A stretch of DNA of 64,000 bases, taken from Corynebacterium sp. ACRPO (GTDB lineage: Bacteria; Actinomycetota; Actinomycetes; Mycobacteriales; Mycobacteriaceae). The notes under the pieces were generated by a model that saw only the letters and a list, made by a program, of their open reading frames with translations, made no database searches and had not been told where the DNA came from. Numbering within the stretch: position 1 is the first letter of the stretch; every line of letters starts with the position of its first letter. Shown here piece after piece: positions 41,871-50,948 of this stretch. Location: assembly GCF_022347205.1 (NCBI RefSeq), contig NZ_JAKRNE010000007.1, positions 1-64,000 of the forward strand, written 5' to 3'. A program made the translations under genes and the position numbers.

Positions 41871-42894
41871 CGGCAAAATCCCGCGCGTTGGAGCCGAGGG
41901 TGCGGCGCAGTGGGGCGTCGGCAAGCAGCTGCTTGGTGGCCGCCACGAAGTCCTCTTCGCGCTCTACCAGGATGCCGGTCTTGCCGTTAATAACGCTGTC
42001 ACGCAGGCCAAATGTATAACCTACAGTGGGGACTCCATGTTGGGCCGCCTCCATTACTGCCAAACCCCACCCCTCTTTGCGCGAGGGCATAAGCAAGGCA
42101 TCGGCGCGGGCGAGCAGGGCATGCTTATAGTCCTCGGTCACCTGGCCGCGGAAGCGCACGCGATCGCTCACGCCATGTTCCTCGGCATAGGCGCGCAGGT
42201 TAGCCTCCCACCAGCCGGAGCCGATGACGTCCAGGACCGCGCCCGGGGTCTGCGCCACCGTATCCATGGCATGCTCGATCTGCTTATGTGGCACTAGGCG
42301 CGAGAGCGTGACCAGGTGCACCTCGGCCTCTCGTTCCAGGGAAGGAACATGGTCCGGAACCGGGTCCAGGCCATTGGCGATGATGTGCGCGCCCTTAATA
42401 CCCAGCGCCTCCAAATCCTCGCGGGAGGCCTCAGACACGGTGACATAGGGAGCGCCGCGATATACGCGCGGGGCCACCCGGGACTCAAGGAACCAACCGA
42501 GCCGGCCGAGGAGAGGGCCTGCCACCGGCCACTGTTCGCGGTGGCAATGGTGAGTAAGCAGCACCGTCGGCGCCCCGGACACCAGCCGAGCGAAGAAGGG
42601 GATGCCATTTTGTGTATCAATCACCGCATCCACGCCGCGCAGATCTCCCAGCCCCAGGCGGCCGGCCAGCATCGCCGCCCAGGCACGCGGATACACGCCA
42701 AATTTGGCGCCGCCGCGGCTATAGCGCACGCCGTCGCGCACCTCCCGGCGCGCGGCATTCATGTGCTTGGAGGTGCGAAAGACCACCTCGTGACCCTGGG
42801 CCGCCAGGTACTCGCCCACGCGCTCCAAGTAGCGCTCCGAGCCACCGCCTTGCGGGTGGGTGGAATCGCGCCAGCATAGTAAAAGAATCTTCAT
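41785..42894 (-). CDS. Glycosyltransferase family 4
   Basis: 369 aa cytoplasmic or membrane-associated GT-B enzyme (Rv0225-like). N-terminal domain: RDSTHPQGGGSERYLERVGEYLAAQGHEVVFRTS, typical of GT4. C-terminal nucleotide-sugar domain: VTLSRLVPHKQIEHAMDTV, DVIGSGWWEANLRAYA, LMPSRKEGWGLAVMEAAQHGVPTVG (the E-x7-E region). It probably adds a mannose or similar sugar to a lipid acceptor, but the substrate is unknown. The convergent overlap with the preceding gene is 86 bp, and its start is 24 bp from that of the methyltransferase on the other strand. Confidence 0.88.
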   Translation of the reverse strand: MKILLLCWRDSTHPQGGGSERYLERVGEYLAAQGHEVVFRTSKHMNAARREVRDGVRYSRGGAKFGVYPRAWAAMLAGRLGLGDLRGVDAVIDTQNGIPFFARLVSGAPTVLLTHHCHREQWPVAGPLLGRLGWFLESRVAPRVYRGAPYVTVSEASREDLEALGIKGAHIIANGLDPVPDHVPSLEREAEVHLVTLSRLVPHKQIEHAMDTVAQTPGAVLDVIGSGWWEANLRAYAEEHGVSDRVRFRGQVTEDYKHALLARADALLMPSRKEGWGLAVMEAAQHGVPTVGYTFGLRDSVINGKTGILVEREEDFVAATKQLLADAPLRRTLGSNARDFAASFSWEKTGEQFAELLQGLVADTPSTKR

Positions 42895-42918
42895 CGTGAG
42901 GTATTAGCCTAGTGGGTT

Positions 42919-43662
42919 ATGAGACATACCCGTGAGATGGCCACGCTCCGCCGCTCCATTCAGCTGCTGCGTTCCTTCCGCTTTGAACAGACGCGCCCGG
43001 AGATTTTTTACGGCGGGCTCGCGGAGGATACGGCCGCGCTGGTGGAGAACCTCGGCCGCGACCTGGGCGTGCAGCTTTCTGGGGCACGGGTGCTCGATGT
43101 CGGCGGCGGCCCAGGCTATTTTGCGGACGCCTTTGCCCGGCGCGGCGCCCGCTACGTGGGATTGGAGCCGGATGCGGGCGAAATGTCGGCGGCCGGTATC
43201 CACTTGAGCAATTCCGTGCGCGGCGATGGCACCAACCTGCCCTTTGCCGATAATTCCTTTGACGTGGTCTATTCCTCTAACGTGGCTGAGCACATCCCCA
43301 ATCCCTGGGATATGGGCGAGGAGATGCTGCGCGTAACCCGCCCCGGTGGCCTCACCATCCTGAGCTACACGGTGTGGCTTGGCCCCTTTGGCGGCCACGA
43401 AACCGGCCTGTGGGAGCACTACATTAGCGGCGAGTTTGCCCGCGACCGCTATACCCGCCGCCACGGCCATCCGCCCAAGAATGTCTTTGGCACCTCGCTT
43501 TTCGACGTCCCCTGCTCCGCCGGCCTTGCCTGGGCTAAGAGCACCGGCGCGCTCAAACTCGCCTTCCCCCGCTACCATCCCAGCTGGGCTTGGTGGCTCA
43601 CCCGTGTACCAGGGGTGCGGGAGTTTGCGGTGTCTAACCTGACGTTGGTGTTACAAATGTAG
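42919..43662 (+). CDS. mtrP: SAM-dependent methyltransferase (MtrP-like)
   Basis: 247 aa, class I methyltransferase. SAM-binding motif I VLDVGGGPGYFADAFARRGARYVGLEPD (near 55-82), then DGTNLPFADNSFDVVYSSNVAEHIPNPW (near 103-130) and LRVTRPGGLTILSYT. It corresponds to the methyltransferase next to pckG in C. glutamicum (MtrP) and Rv0224c, reported to be needed for normal transport of trehalose mycolates. Its acceptor is not known. It begins 24 bp from the GT4 start on the other strand and ends in a bidirectional terminator. Confidence 0.82.
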   Translation: MRHTREMATLRRSIQLLRSFRFEQTRPEIFYGGLAEDTAALVENLGRDLGVQLSGARVLDVGGGPGYFADAFARRGARYVGLEPDAGEMSAAGIHLSNSVRGDGTNLPFADNSFDVVYSSNVAEHIPNPWDMGEEMLRVTRPGGLTILSYTVWLGPFGGHETGLWEHYISGEFARDRYTRRHGHPPKNVFGTSLFDVPCSAGLAWAKSTGALKLAFPRYHPSWAWWLTRVPGVREFAVSNLTLVLQM

Positions 43663-43694
43663 CCCCCAACGACGCTGACGTCGCTGGGGGCTAG
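43660..43694. terminator. Bidirectional hairpin between mtrP and pckG
   Basis: TAGCCCCCA pairs with TGGGGGCTA and CGAC with GTCG around GCTGAC. No long T-tract on either strand, but its place between two convergent stop codons supports a terminator. Confidence 0.7.
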
Positions 43695-43707
43695 TTAAGC
43701 CTGGTTC

Positions 43708-45531
43708 TTAAGAGGCGTTTTCTACGCGCTCCTTCAGGGCGTGGAACTGGTCCCACACCTCGGACGGCACGCGGGAGCCCAGGAAGTTGAGGTAGCTGGC
43801 GTTATCCTGCATATCGCCTTCCCAGTCCTTCGGGTTGACGGCAAGAGCGGCGCGAACGTCCTCGATATCGAAGTCGATGCCCTCGAGGTCGATATCCTCG
43901 GCGCGGGCGGTGTGGCCCACGACGGTTTCCTCGGCCTCAACGTTGCCCTCAATGCGGTCAATGATCCACTTGAGCACGCGGGAGTTCTCGCCGAAGCCCG
44001 GCCACAGGAAGCGGCCGTCGTCGCCACGGCGGAACCAGTTAACCAGGAAGATAGACGGCATGCGGTCGCCACCCTTTTCACCCATATCGATCCAGTGCTG
44101 CAAGTAGTCACCAGCGTTGTAGCCAATGAACGGCAGCATAGCCATCGGATCGTGGCGCAGGGTGCCGACGCTGCCCTCTGCTGCAGCGGTCTGGCCGGAA
44201 GCCAGCAGGGCACCGATCATGGTGCCGTGGTTCCAGTCGAAGGCCTGGGTTACCAGCGGAACGGTGGTCTTGCGGCGGCCACCGAAGAGGATGGCGTCGA
44301 TCTTCACGCCCTGCCAGTCGTCGTACTCCGGAGCGGCGCTCGGGCACTGGGAAATCGGCACACAGTAGCGAGAGTTCGGGTGCGCTGCCTTTGTAGAAGA
44401 TTCCGGAGTCCAGTCTTCGCCGGTCCAGTCGATGAGGTGCTCTGGCGCCTCCTTGGACATCTCCTCCCACCAGACATCGCCGTCGTCGGTAAGCGCAACG
44501 TTGGTGAAGATGGTGTTGCCCGGCTCCATGGTCTGCATGGCAATCGGGTTGGAATCGTAGTTGGTGCCAGGGGCCACGCCGAAGAAGCCATTTTCCGGGT
44601 TGACGGCGTAAAGGCCGTCCTCGCGCAGATGCAGCCAAGCAATATCGTCACCGACGACCTCAGCCTTCCAGCCCGGAATGGTCGGGGTAATCATGGCCAG
44701 GTTGGTCTTGCCGCATGCCGAAGGGAAGGCGGCCGCAACGTGGTACTTCTTGCCCTCTGGGTTGGTGAGCTTCAGGATGAGCATGTGCTCGGCCATCCAG
44801 CCTTCTTCCTTGGCCATGACAGAAGCGATGCGCAGCGCGTAGCACTTCTTCGCCAGGATGGCGTTGCCGCCGTATCCGGAGCCGTAGGACCAGATTTCCT
44901 TGGTTTCAGGGAACTGGGTGATGTACTTGGTGTCATTGCATGGCCACGCCACATCTTCCTGGCCTGGCTCTAGTGGGGCGCCCACGGAGTGCAGGGCGTG
45001 GACGAAATCGCCGTCCGCACCAATCTTGTCCAAGGCTTCCGCACCCATGCGGGTCATGATGCGCATGGAGAGCACCACATAGGCGGAGTCAGTCAGCTGC
45101 ACGCCTAGCTTTGGTTCCGGATCGCTAATGGGGCCCATGCAGAAGGGAACCACGTACATGGTGCGGCCCTTCATGGAGCCACGGAATGCCTCCGTCATCT
45201 CCTCCTTCATCGCAGCAGGCGGTGCCCAGTTATTAGTAGGACCAGCGCCATCTTCGTGCTCGGTGCAGATGAAGGTGCGGGATTCCACACGGGCAACGTC
45301 GGAAGGGTTGGAGCGAGCCAGGTAGGAATTAGGGCGCTTTTCCTCATTCAGCTTGATAAGCGTGCCCTTTTCCACCAGCTCTGCGGCCAAACGGTCAGCC
45401 TCGTCCTGGGAGCCGTCTACAAAGACCACCTGGTCCGGCTGGAAGAGCTCAACGTTCTCGCTGATCCAGCCGATAAGCTTTTCGTTTTTAGTCGGCAGCT
45501 CTCCGACGAGCCCTGGGATAGTGGCGGTCAT
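43708..45531 (-). CDS. pckG: Phosphoenolpyruvate carboxykinase (GTP)
   Basis: 607 aa from ATG 45531 ([16 protein letters not shown]); an ATG 21 codons upstream is in frame but follows no ribosome binding site, while CAGGAGAA precedes 45531. Converts oxaloacetate and GTP to PEP and CO2, the first step of gluconeogenesis. Features of the GTP type: YVVPFCMGP, the reactive-Cys P-loop [15 protein letters not shown] (near 283), [25 protein letters not shown], and [26 protein letters not shown] (near 512). It has its own leader region, separate from trmB. Confidence 0.97.
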   Translation of the reverse strand: MTATIPGLVGELPTKNEKLIGWISENVELFQPDQVVFVDGSQDEADRLAAELVEKGTLIKLNEEKRPNSYLARSNPSDVARVESRTFICTEHEDGAGPTNNWAPPAAMKEEMTEAFRGSMKGRTMYVVPFCMGPISDPEPKLGVQLTDSAYVVLSMRIMTRMGAEALDKIGADGDFVHALHSVGAPLEPGQEDVAWPCNDTKYITQFPETKEIWSYGSGYGGNAILAKKCYALRIASVMAKEEGWMAEHMLILKLTNPEGKKYHVAAAFPSACGKTNLAMITPTIPGWKAEVVGDDIAWLHLREDGLYAVNPENGFFGVAPGTNYDSNPIAMQTMEPGNTIFTNVALTDDGDVWWEEMSKEAPEHLIDWTGEDWTPESSTKAAHPNSRYCVPISQCPSAAPEYDDWQGVKIDAILFGGRRKTTVPLVTQAFDWNHGTMIGALLASGQTAAAEGSVGTLRHDPMAMLPFIGYNAGDYLQHWIDMGEKGGDRMPSIFLVNWFRRGDDGRFLWPGFGENSRVLKWIIDRIEGNVEAEETVVGHTARAEDIDLEGIDFDIEDVRAALAVNPKDWEGDMQDNASYLNFLGSRVPSEVWDQFHALKERVENAS

Positions 45532-45880
45532 TAGTAATTCTCCTGAGGGTGGGTATGAAAATTGGGGAAATAAATCCCCAACTGTGCCTTTCACCTCAAG
45601 ATTAACGTGCTTGTCCGAATAATTTGCGCAGATTTTGTCACACCGGTTATATCCACCGCGTTTACCAGAACTTCACCAAGCGCAACCACAGATACTGTGT
45701 TAAAAATCGCCTTTTCCCATCCCCCTGTCTGGGGGTCTATTACCCTCCCCAGCGGCAATCAAAACGATCATCTTCCACCCCCAACCGGGACCACTGGTTA
45801 TACCCGGATTGACCTCGCCACACGTGACCCACGGCGCGGCGTATTGCTTGACAGGGCTAAGCAGGGAAAAATAGGCCGCA
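45532..45880. promoter_or_regulatory. Divergent regulatory region between pckG and trmB
   Basis: 349 bp without a gene. Near pckG a hairpin TTGGGG/CCCCAA (loop of 8) around 45572 lies in the presumed leader. Around 45720-45735 CCCCCTGTCTGGGGG is a palindrome, followed by ACCCTCCCC; such clustered C/G runs resemble the sites bound by the acetate regulator RamA in C. glutamicum, but I cannot test that. For trmB, TTGACA at 45848-45853 is a consensus -35, which places transcription start within 2 bp of ATG 45881, so trmB is probably leaderless. Confidence 0.5.
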
Positions 45881-46657
45881 ATGAATAACACAGATAACTC
45901 TCAAAACACCCGCGCTGGAGAAATGCCTCCAGGTCGCCCACCACAGACCGACTTCAATGCCGTATTCAACAACGAGCTCGACTACCCACGCCTAGGCAAC
46001 GTCACCTTCCGCCGCGGCACGCTGACCGAAAATCAGCATGAGCTTTTTGAAAAGCGCTGGCCAGAACTAGGCCGCACACTGGAAGACGAGGTCATTGACC
46101 TCGACGCCTGGTTTGGCCGCAGCGGCGCCAAGACCATCGTAGAAATCGGATCCGGCACGGGTACTTCTACCGCTGCCATGGCGCCGAAAGAAGCCGATAC
46201 CAATATCATCGCCGTCGAACTCTACAAGCCGGGCTTGGCCAAGCTACTGGGCCAGATCGAGCGCGAGAGCATCGACAATATCCGCATGATTCGCGGCGAT
46301 GGCATCGAGGTCATGGTGCGCATGTTTGCCCCGGAGTCCCTTGATGGCATCCGCGTCTTCTTCCCGGATCCCTGGCCAAAGGCCCGCCACCACAAGCGCC
46401 GAATCATCCAGTCGGGCACACTCAATCTTTTTGCTTCCCGCCTGAAGAAGGGCGGCGTGCTGCACGTTGCTACCGACCATGCCGGATACGCCGAGTGGAT
46501 CGATGAGCTTGTGGACGTAGAGCCGAGCCTGGATTACAAGGGCTGGCCGTGGCCAGAGTGCCCGCAGTTGGTGGACCGTCAGGTCATCACCAAGTTTGAG
46601 GGCAAGGGCCTAGATAAAGAACACGTCATCACGGAGTATCTCTGGGAGAAGAAATAA
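45881..46657 (+). CDS. trmB: tRNA (guanine-N7)-methyltransferase
   Basis: 258 aa. Methylates G46 in tRNA variable loops with SAM. Class I fold: [14 protein letters not shown] (near 88), [20 protein letters not shown] (near 160), with the conserved TrmB FPDPWPK motif. The N-terminal 40 residues are a polar extension. It heads an operon with the NYN gene (0 nt gap), the MmpL transporter, UPF0104 and DUF3054 genes, an order also known from C. glutamicum. No ribosome binding site; likely leaderless. Confidence 0.93.
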   Translation: MNNTDNSQNTRAGEMPPGRPPQTDFNAVFNNELDYPRLGNVTFRRGTLTENQHELFEKRWPELGRTLEDEVIDLDAWFGRSGAKTIVEIGSGTGTSTAAMAPKEADTNIIAVELYKPGLAKLLGQIERESIDNIRMIRGDGIEVMVRMFAPESLDGIRVFFPDPWPKARHHKRRIIQSGTLNLFASRLKKGGVLHVATDHAGYAEWIDELVDVEPSLDYKGWPWPECPQLVDRQVITKFEGKGLDKEHVITEYLWEKK

Positions 46658-47251
46658 ATGAGCACCTACCTACTTGTCTGGGATGCGCCCAATATGGACA
46701 TGGGCTTAGGCTCCCTGCTCGGTGGCCGCCCCACCGCCGCACACCGCCCGCGCTTCGACGCCATCGGCCGCTGGCTGGTACACCTTGCCCAGGACGTTGA
46801 TGCGGAGCCGCGCGCCGATGTCTTTACTAATGTCACCCCGGGCGGCGCCGATGTCATCCGCCCATGGGTAGAAGCCATCCGCAACGTAGGCTTCGGCGTT
46901 TTTGCCAAGCCCAAGATCCACGAAGATGATGACGTGGATCCGGATATGCTTGACCACATCGAAAGCCTCCGTGAGGATCTAGCCGGCGTGATTGTTGCCT
47001 CCGCCGATGGCCAGAATTTCCAGGAACCTTTGGAAGAGCTCATCGCGGCAGGCCTTCCGGTGACGGTCCTCGGTTTCCATGAGCATGCCGCGTGGGCCGT
47101 AGGCCACGCAGACATCAATTTTGTGGACTTGGAAGATATCGAGGGTGTATTCCGCGAGCCGCTACCGCGCGTGAACCTGGATAACCTGCCTGAGGGTGGT
47201 GCATGGCTGCAGCCATTCCGTCCCCTGGCTGCGCTGCTTAATAACCGCTAG
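46658..47251 (+). CDS. NYN-domain protein (putative nuclease)
   Basis: 197 aa. PIN-like NYN fold: N-terminal WDAPNMDMGLGSLLG with an acidic residue and Asn at the usual active-site position, RADVFTNVTPGG, and LAGVIVASADGQNFQEPLEELIAAGLPVTVLG with acidic or polar residues near 115. Family members cleave RNA or act in RNA turnover. Its ATG follows directly on the trmB stop codon, suggesting coupled translation and perhaps a link to tRNA processing. The strictly conserved Asp set of active NYN nucleases cannot be fully confirmed. Confidence 0.75.
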   Translation: MSTYLLVWDAPNMDMGLGSLLGGRPTAAHRPRFDAIGRWLVHLAQDVDAEPRADVFTNVTPGGADVIRPWVEAIRNVGFGVFAKPKIHEDDDVDPDMLDHIESLREDLAGVIVASADGQNFQEPLEELIAAGLPVTVLGFHEHAAWAVGHADINFVDLEDIEGVFREPLPRVNLDNLPEGGAWLQPFRPLAALLNNR

Positions 47252-47263
47252 GAGGCTGCCCCA

Positions 47264-49417
47264 ATGTTTGAAAAATGGGGACGTTTTTCCTATGCGCACC
47301 GCCGGCTCATCCCCGCCGTCATCGTCGCCGCTATCCTTGCGCTCTTTATCGGCTTTGGTTTGCAGCTCGAAGACCGCATGAGCCAGGAGGGCTGGGAGGA
47401 TCCCAATGCGGCGTCGACAAGCGCGGCCCAGATCGAGCAGGAAGCATTCGGCCGCGATAACTCCGGCGATGTCATCTTGCTCTTCCACTCCCCCGATGAG
47501 AACTTCGACGCCGCCAAGCAGCACTTGGCGCAGTTGAAATCGGAGTATCCGGACCAGATTGACTCGGTGACCAGCTACTTCGACACGAAGAACCCGAACC
47601 TGGTCAATGCTGATCACTCGCTGGCTTTCGCCGCTATCGGCCTGAAAGGCGATGATGAGCAGACGCTGAAGGATTTCCGCGCCATCGAGGGCGCTCTCAC
47701 AGATACCACCGCACCGGTGGAGATTGCGGGTGCCACCGCGGTTGCTGATGCCTTGGATGAGGGAATGTCCCACGATATTTCCCGCGCCGAAAAAGCCGCC
47801 CTTCCACTGGTAGGTATTCTCCTGCTGGTGGTCTTTGGCTCCGTCGTCGCGGCCTGCATGCCGCTGGTGGTCGGCGGCCTCTCCATCTTGGGCTCTTTGG
47901 GCATCCTGTCCATCCTGGCCGGCTTCTCGCAGGTCAATGTCTTTGCCCAGGCCGTCGTCACGCTGCTGGGGCTTGGCCTAGCCATCGATTATGGACTCTT
48001 TATGGTCTCGCGCTTCCGCGAAGAGCTGGACAAGGGCCGCTCCACGGAGGAGGCGGTGGCCACCACCACCGCGACAGCCGGTCAAACTGTGGTTTTCTCC
48101 GCGGCCATGGTCGCCGTTGCGCTTTCCGGTCTCTTCCTCTTCCCCCAGGCCTTCCTGAAATCCGTGGCCTATGGGTCCATTTCTGCAGTCGGCTTGGCCG
48201 CGCTCCTTTCGGTCACCGTGCTGCCGTCCATTTTTGGCATGCTCGGCCCCAAGATCGATACCTGGTCCGTGCGCCGCACCTCGCGGACGGCACGCACTAT
48301 TCAGGACACCTGGTGGTATAAGCTCCCGCGCTGGGCCATGCGCCATGCCCGCGGGCTGACCATCGCGGTATGCGGCCTGCTCATTGCCCTGACCCTGCCC
48401 ATTATGAGCATCACCTTTGGCGGCATCAACGAGTCTTACCTGCCGCCTGACCAGGACACCCGCGTGGCACAGGATAAATTCAACGAAGAGTTCCCGGCCT
48501 TCCGCACGGAGCCGGTCAAGCTCGTGGTAGAAAATGCCTCGAACCAGCAGCTTGTCGACGTCGTCATGCAGGTCCGCGGCCTCGACGGCCTCACCGAGCC
48601 CATGGCGCCGACGACTGCCACCAAGGACGGCACTACCGTCCTTTCCGCCGGCATTGAAGACCGCGATGATTACGCGAAGATTGTGCACGAACTGGAAAAG
48701 GTCAAGGCCCCTGAGGGTGTGAACCTCTACGTGGGCGGTACTCCCGCCATGGAGGTGGAGTCCCTCGATGCACTCTTCCACACGCTGCCGTGGATGGCGC
48801 TCTACGTGGTGCTGGCTACATTCCTGCTCATGGCCCTTGTTTTTGGCTCCTTTGTACTGCCGCTCAAGGCCATTGTGATGACGTTGCTGACCTTGGGCGC
48901 AACGCTGGGCATCCTGACGTTAATGTTCGTTGCCGGCCTGGGCTCGGACATCCTCAACTTCACGCCCGGCCCGCTCATGAGCCCGATTTTGGTGCTCATC
49001 ATCGCCATTGTCTACGGCCTGTCCACCGATTACGAGGTCTTTTTGGTCTCCCGCATGGTGGAGGCCCGCCGACGCGGTGCTTCCACCGACGAGTCTATTG
49101 CGGCCGGCACCGCGCATACCGGCGGCATTATTACCGCAGCGGCGCTCATCATGATCGTGGTCTCCGGCGCTTTCGGCTTCTCCGATATCGTGATGATGAA
49201 ATACATTGCCTACGGCATGATTTTTGCCCTGCTTATCGACGCCACCATTGTCCGCATGCTCCTCGTTCCGGCCGTCATGCACTTGCTGCGCGAGGATAAC
49301 TGGTGGGCCCCTAGCTGGCTGCGCCACGCCACCACCACTTTGACTGGCGGTGCGACGCACCGCGGCAAGACTGTTCCCTTCACTGAACTCAAAAAACGCC
49401 TCGAAGGGGGTAAGTAA
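47264..49417 (+). CDS. cmpL1: MmpL-family transporter (CmpL1/MmpL3-like)
   Basis: 717 aa RND-type membrane protein with 12 helices: helix 1 (about 23-45), two large extracellular domains (about 45-175 and 395-510), helix blocks 180-340 and 515-690. The proton-relay Asp-Tyr pairs are present in helix 4 (GLGLAIDYGLFMVSRFREEL, near 240) and helix 10 (YGLSTDYEVFLVSRM, near 592). It exports trehalose monomycolate across the inner membrane in relatives. It lies about 3 kb before the divergent mycolate synthesis genes. AGGAGG at about 47249-47254 is a good ribosome binding site. It is shorter than mycobacterial MmpL3, lacking the long C-terminal tail. Confidence 0.85.
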   Translation: MFEKWGRFSYAHRRLIPAVIVAAILALFIGFGLQLEDRMSQEGWEDPNAASTSAAQIEQEAFGRDNSGDVILLFHSPDENFDAAKQHLAQLKSEYPDQIDSVTSYFDTKNPNLVNADHSLAFAAIGLKGDDEQTLKDFRAIEGALTDTTAPVEIAGATAVADALDEGMSHDISRAEKAALPLVGILLLVVFGSVVAACMPLVVGGLSILGSLGILSILAGFSQVNVFAQAVVTLLGLGLAIDYGLFMVSRFREELDKGRSTEEAVATTTATAGQTVVFSAAMVAVALSGLFLFPQAFLKSVAYGSISAVGLAALLSVTVLPSIFGMLGPKIDTWSVRRTSRTARTIQDTWWYKLPRWAMRHARGLTIAVCGLLIALTLPIMSITFGGINESYLPPDQDTRVAQDKFNEEFPAFRTEPVKLVVENASNQQLVDVVMQVRGLDGLTEPMAPTTATKDGTTVLSAGIEDRDDYAKIVHELEKVKAPEGVNLYVGGTPAMEVESLDALFHTLPWMALYVVLATFLLMALVFGSFVLPLKAIVMTLLTLGATLGILTLMFVAGLGSDILNFTPGPLMSPILVLIIAIVYGLSTDYEVFLVSRMVEARRRGASTDESIAAGTAHTGGIITAAALIMIVVSGAFGFSDIVMMKYIAYGMIFALLIDATIVRMLLVPAVMHLLREDNWWAPSWLRHATTTLTGGATHRGKTVPFTELKKRLEGGK

Positions 49418-50434
49418 GTGAAGAATTGGCTGCGCCTCATCGCCTCGCTCATCGTCCTGCTGGTCTTGGTTTATGTCTTCCGCGATGAGCTGGACTTCCT
49501 GCGCGAAGGCTTCTCGCGGCTGTCCCACTCCGATCCCGCTGCGATAGTACTCGTAGTCATCGCCTCCATCGTGGCGGTACTCGCCATGGGCGAGGTCATG
49601 CGCTTGCTCATTCGAGCCGGCGGCATCAAGGTGCCGGCCGCAGAAACCGCAGCACTGACGTTGGCCGCTAATGCCTGGTCCACCACTCTTCCGGCCGGCC
49701 CGGCCTTTTCCGCCATCCTCACCTTCTACGTGCAGCGCACATGGGGCGCGTCCGTCATGCTGTGTGGCTGGTTCTTCGTGCTGTCCTCTGCAATTTCCAC
49801 GATGTGGCTCGTGCTCATTGGCTTGGGCGGCGTGCTCTTTCTGAACGCGGATATGGCGCTCTGGTCCCTCATCGGCACCTTGGTGCTCATGCTGGCGCTT
49901 TCTGGCGGCCTCTTCTGGCTGACCAATCACCCGGATAAAATCATTCGCTGGCTCAACCGCCAGAAGCTCATTAAAGGCTCCAAGCGCGAGGCCCTCGTAG
50001 ACCAGGTCAAGAATCTGGAAGAGGTACACCTCACCCGCCGCCAATTCGCCTGGGTATCTTTTTACTCCCTGGCCAACCGCCTGATCGATATGGTCTCGCT
50101 ATGGGGCTGTGTGTGGGCCGTTACCGGCCACCTGCCAGCGCTGCACGCGGGCGAGGACACCACGACGATGGCCGGCGTGGCGCTGGCCTATCTCACCGCT
50201 AAGCTTGCCGGTTCCGCTCAGGTCACGCCGGCCGGCCTCGGTACGGTGGAAGCCGCGATCATCGCCACTCTTGTGGCCACGGGTATGACCGCGGTGGACG
50301 CTACCGGCGCGGCCATCATCTACCGCCTTATCTCCTTTGCCTTGATCACCATCATTGGCTGGCTAATCTACTTCTGGCACTATGCCCGCAAGGGCATTAC
50401 CTACGCCGCCTTGAACCGAAAGGAAAACGCATGA
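49418..50434 (+). CDS. UPF0104/AglD-type flippase-like membrane protein
   Basis: 338 aa with about eight helices; the family is related to the membrane part of lysylphosphatidylglycerol synthase. GGVEXX-type signature near 265: AQVTPAGLGTVEAAIIATL. The members are often linked to envelope lipid or sugar-lipid movement. Start GTG 49418 directly after the MmpL stop codon, with GGGGG upstream. It overlaps the DUF3054 gene by 4 bp (ATGA). A partner role in mycolate or glycolipid export is suggested by the operon only. Confidence 0.8.
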   Translation: MKNWLRLIASLIVLLVLVYVFRDELDFLREGFSRLSHSDPAAIVLVVIASIVAVLAMGEVMRLLIRAGGIKVPAAETAALTLAANAWSTTLPAGPAFSAILTFYVQRTWGASVMLCGWFFVLSSAISTMWLVLIGLGGVLFLNADMALWSLIGTLVLMLALSGGLFWLTNHPDKIIRWLNRQKLIKGSKREALVDQVKNLEEVHLTRRQFAWVSFYSLANRLIDMVSLWGCVWAVTGHLPALHAGEDTTTMAGVALAYLTAKLAGSAQVTPAGLGTVEAAIIATLVATGMTAVDATGAAIIYRLISFALITIIGWLIYFWHYARKGITYAALNRKENA

Positions 50435-50760
50435 GAATCGCCCCCATTATCGATATCATCGCCCTGATGCTCTTCGCCGTGGCTGCCCGCCTCGCCCACG
50501 GCGGATTGAGCTTTTCCACCTGGGTAGATGCCTTTTGGCCCTGGGCCGTAGGCGCGCTTATCGGCTGGGTCATCATCCTGGCTACCAAAGCGCAAGGCAA
50601 GTGGAAGGAAGGCGGAATCGTCTGGCTGAGCACCGTCGTGGGCGGTATGGCGCTGTGGATGCTCGTCAACGGCCGCCTGCCGCACTGGAGCTTCCTTATC
50701 GTAGCGACGGTGATGTCCGCACTATTTTTCTTTGGCTGGCGGCTTTTCGCCCGCAAATAA
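50431..50760 (+). CDS. DUF3054 small membrane protein
   Basis: 109 aa with four helices (about 5-22, 28-48, 60-78, 84-104). The DUF3054 family is typical of actinobacteria: IDIIALMLFAVAARLAHGG at the start and FWPWAVGALIGWVI. Last gene of the trmB-mmpL operon; it starts inside the stop codon of the previous gene. Function unknown. A very strong palindromic terminator begins 4 nt after its stop. Confidence 0.85.
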   Translation: MRIAPIIDIIALMLFAVAARLAHGGLSFSTWVDAFWPWAVGALIGWVIILATKAQGKWKEGGIVWLSTVVGGMALWMLVNGRLPHWSFLIVATVMSALFFFGWRLFARK

Positions 50761-50763
50761 AAA

Positions 50764-50794
50764 TAAGGAGGGTTTAACCCTCCTTATTTTTTGC
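50764..50794. terminator. Strong bidirectional terminator
   Basis: ATAAGGAGGGTT and AACCCTCCTTAT pair perfectly around TA, flanked by A-runs and T-runs on the two sides. It ends the plus-strand operon and, from the other side, the 31-aa peptide gene on the minus strand. Confidence 0.9.
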
Positions 50795-50799
50795 TCCAC

Positions 50800-50895
50800 T
50801 TACTTGGAGATTACCGGTACGCCTGCCTGATTGAGAATATCAACGATGAAACCGATAAGTTCGCTGACGATATCCACAGCGCTAGACAAAATCAT
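50800..50895 (-). CDS. Unannotated 31-aa amphipathic peptide in the mycolate locus
   Basis: MILSSAVDIVSELIGFIVDI followed by LNQAGVPVISK. GAAGGAG lies 6 nt before the ATG, an almost ideal ribosome binding site, and a terminator begins 5 nt after the stop, so this is very probably a real gene despite its size. Polar residues (Asp8, Ser11/Glu12, Gly15, Asp19, Asn22) recur every 3-4 positions, giving one polar face on an otherwise hydrophobic helix; the net charge is about -2. There is no signal peptide. Size, amphipathy and acidity recall corynebacterial PorA/PorH/ProtX peptides, which are mycoloylated on serine and form outer-membrane channels. A toxin-like or membrane-active role is also possible. 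Confidence 0.65.
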   Translation of the reverse strand: MILSSAVDIVSELIGFIVDILNQAGVPVISK

Positions 50896-50948
50896 AAATA
50901 ACTCCTTCACTAGGATTAGCTCTTTATATGCTATCCAAGCACAAGGCA

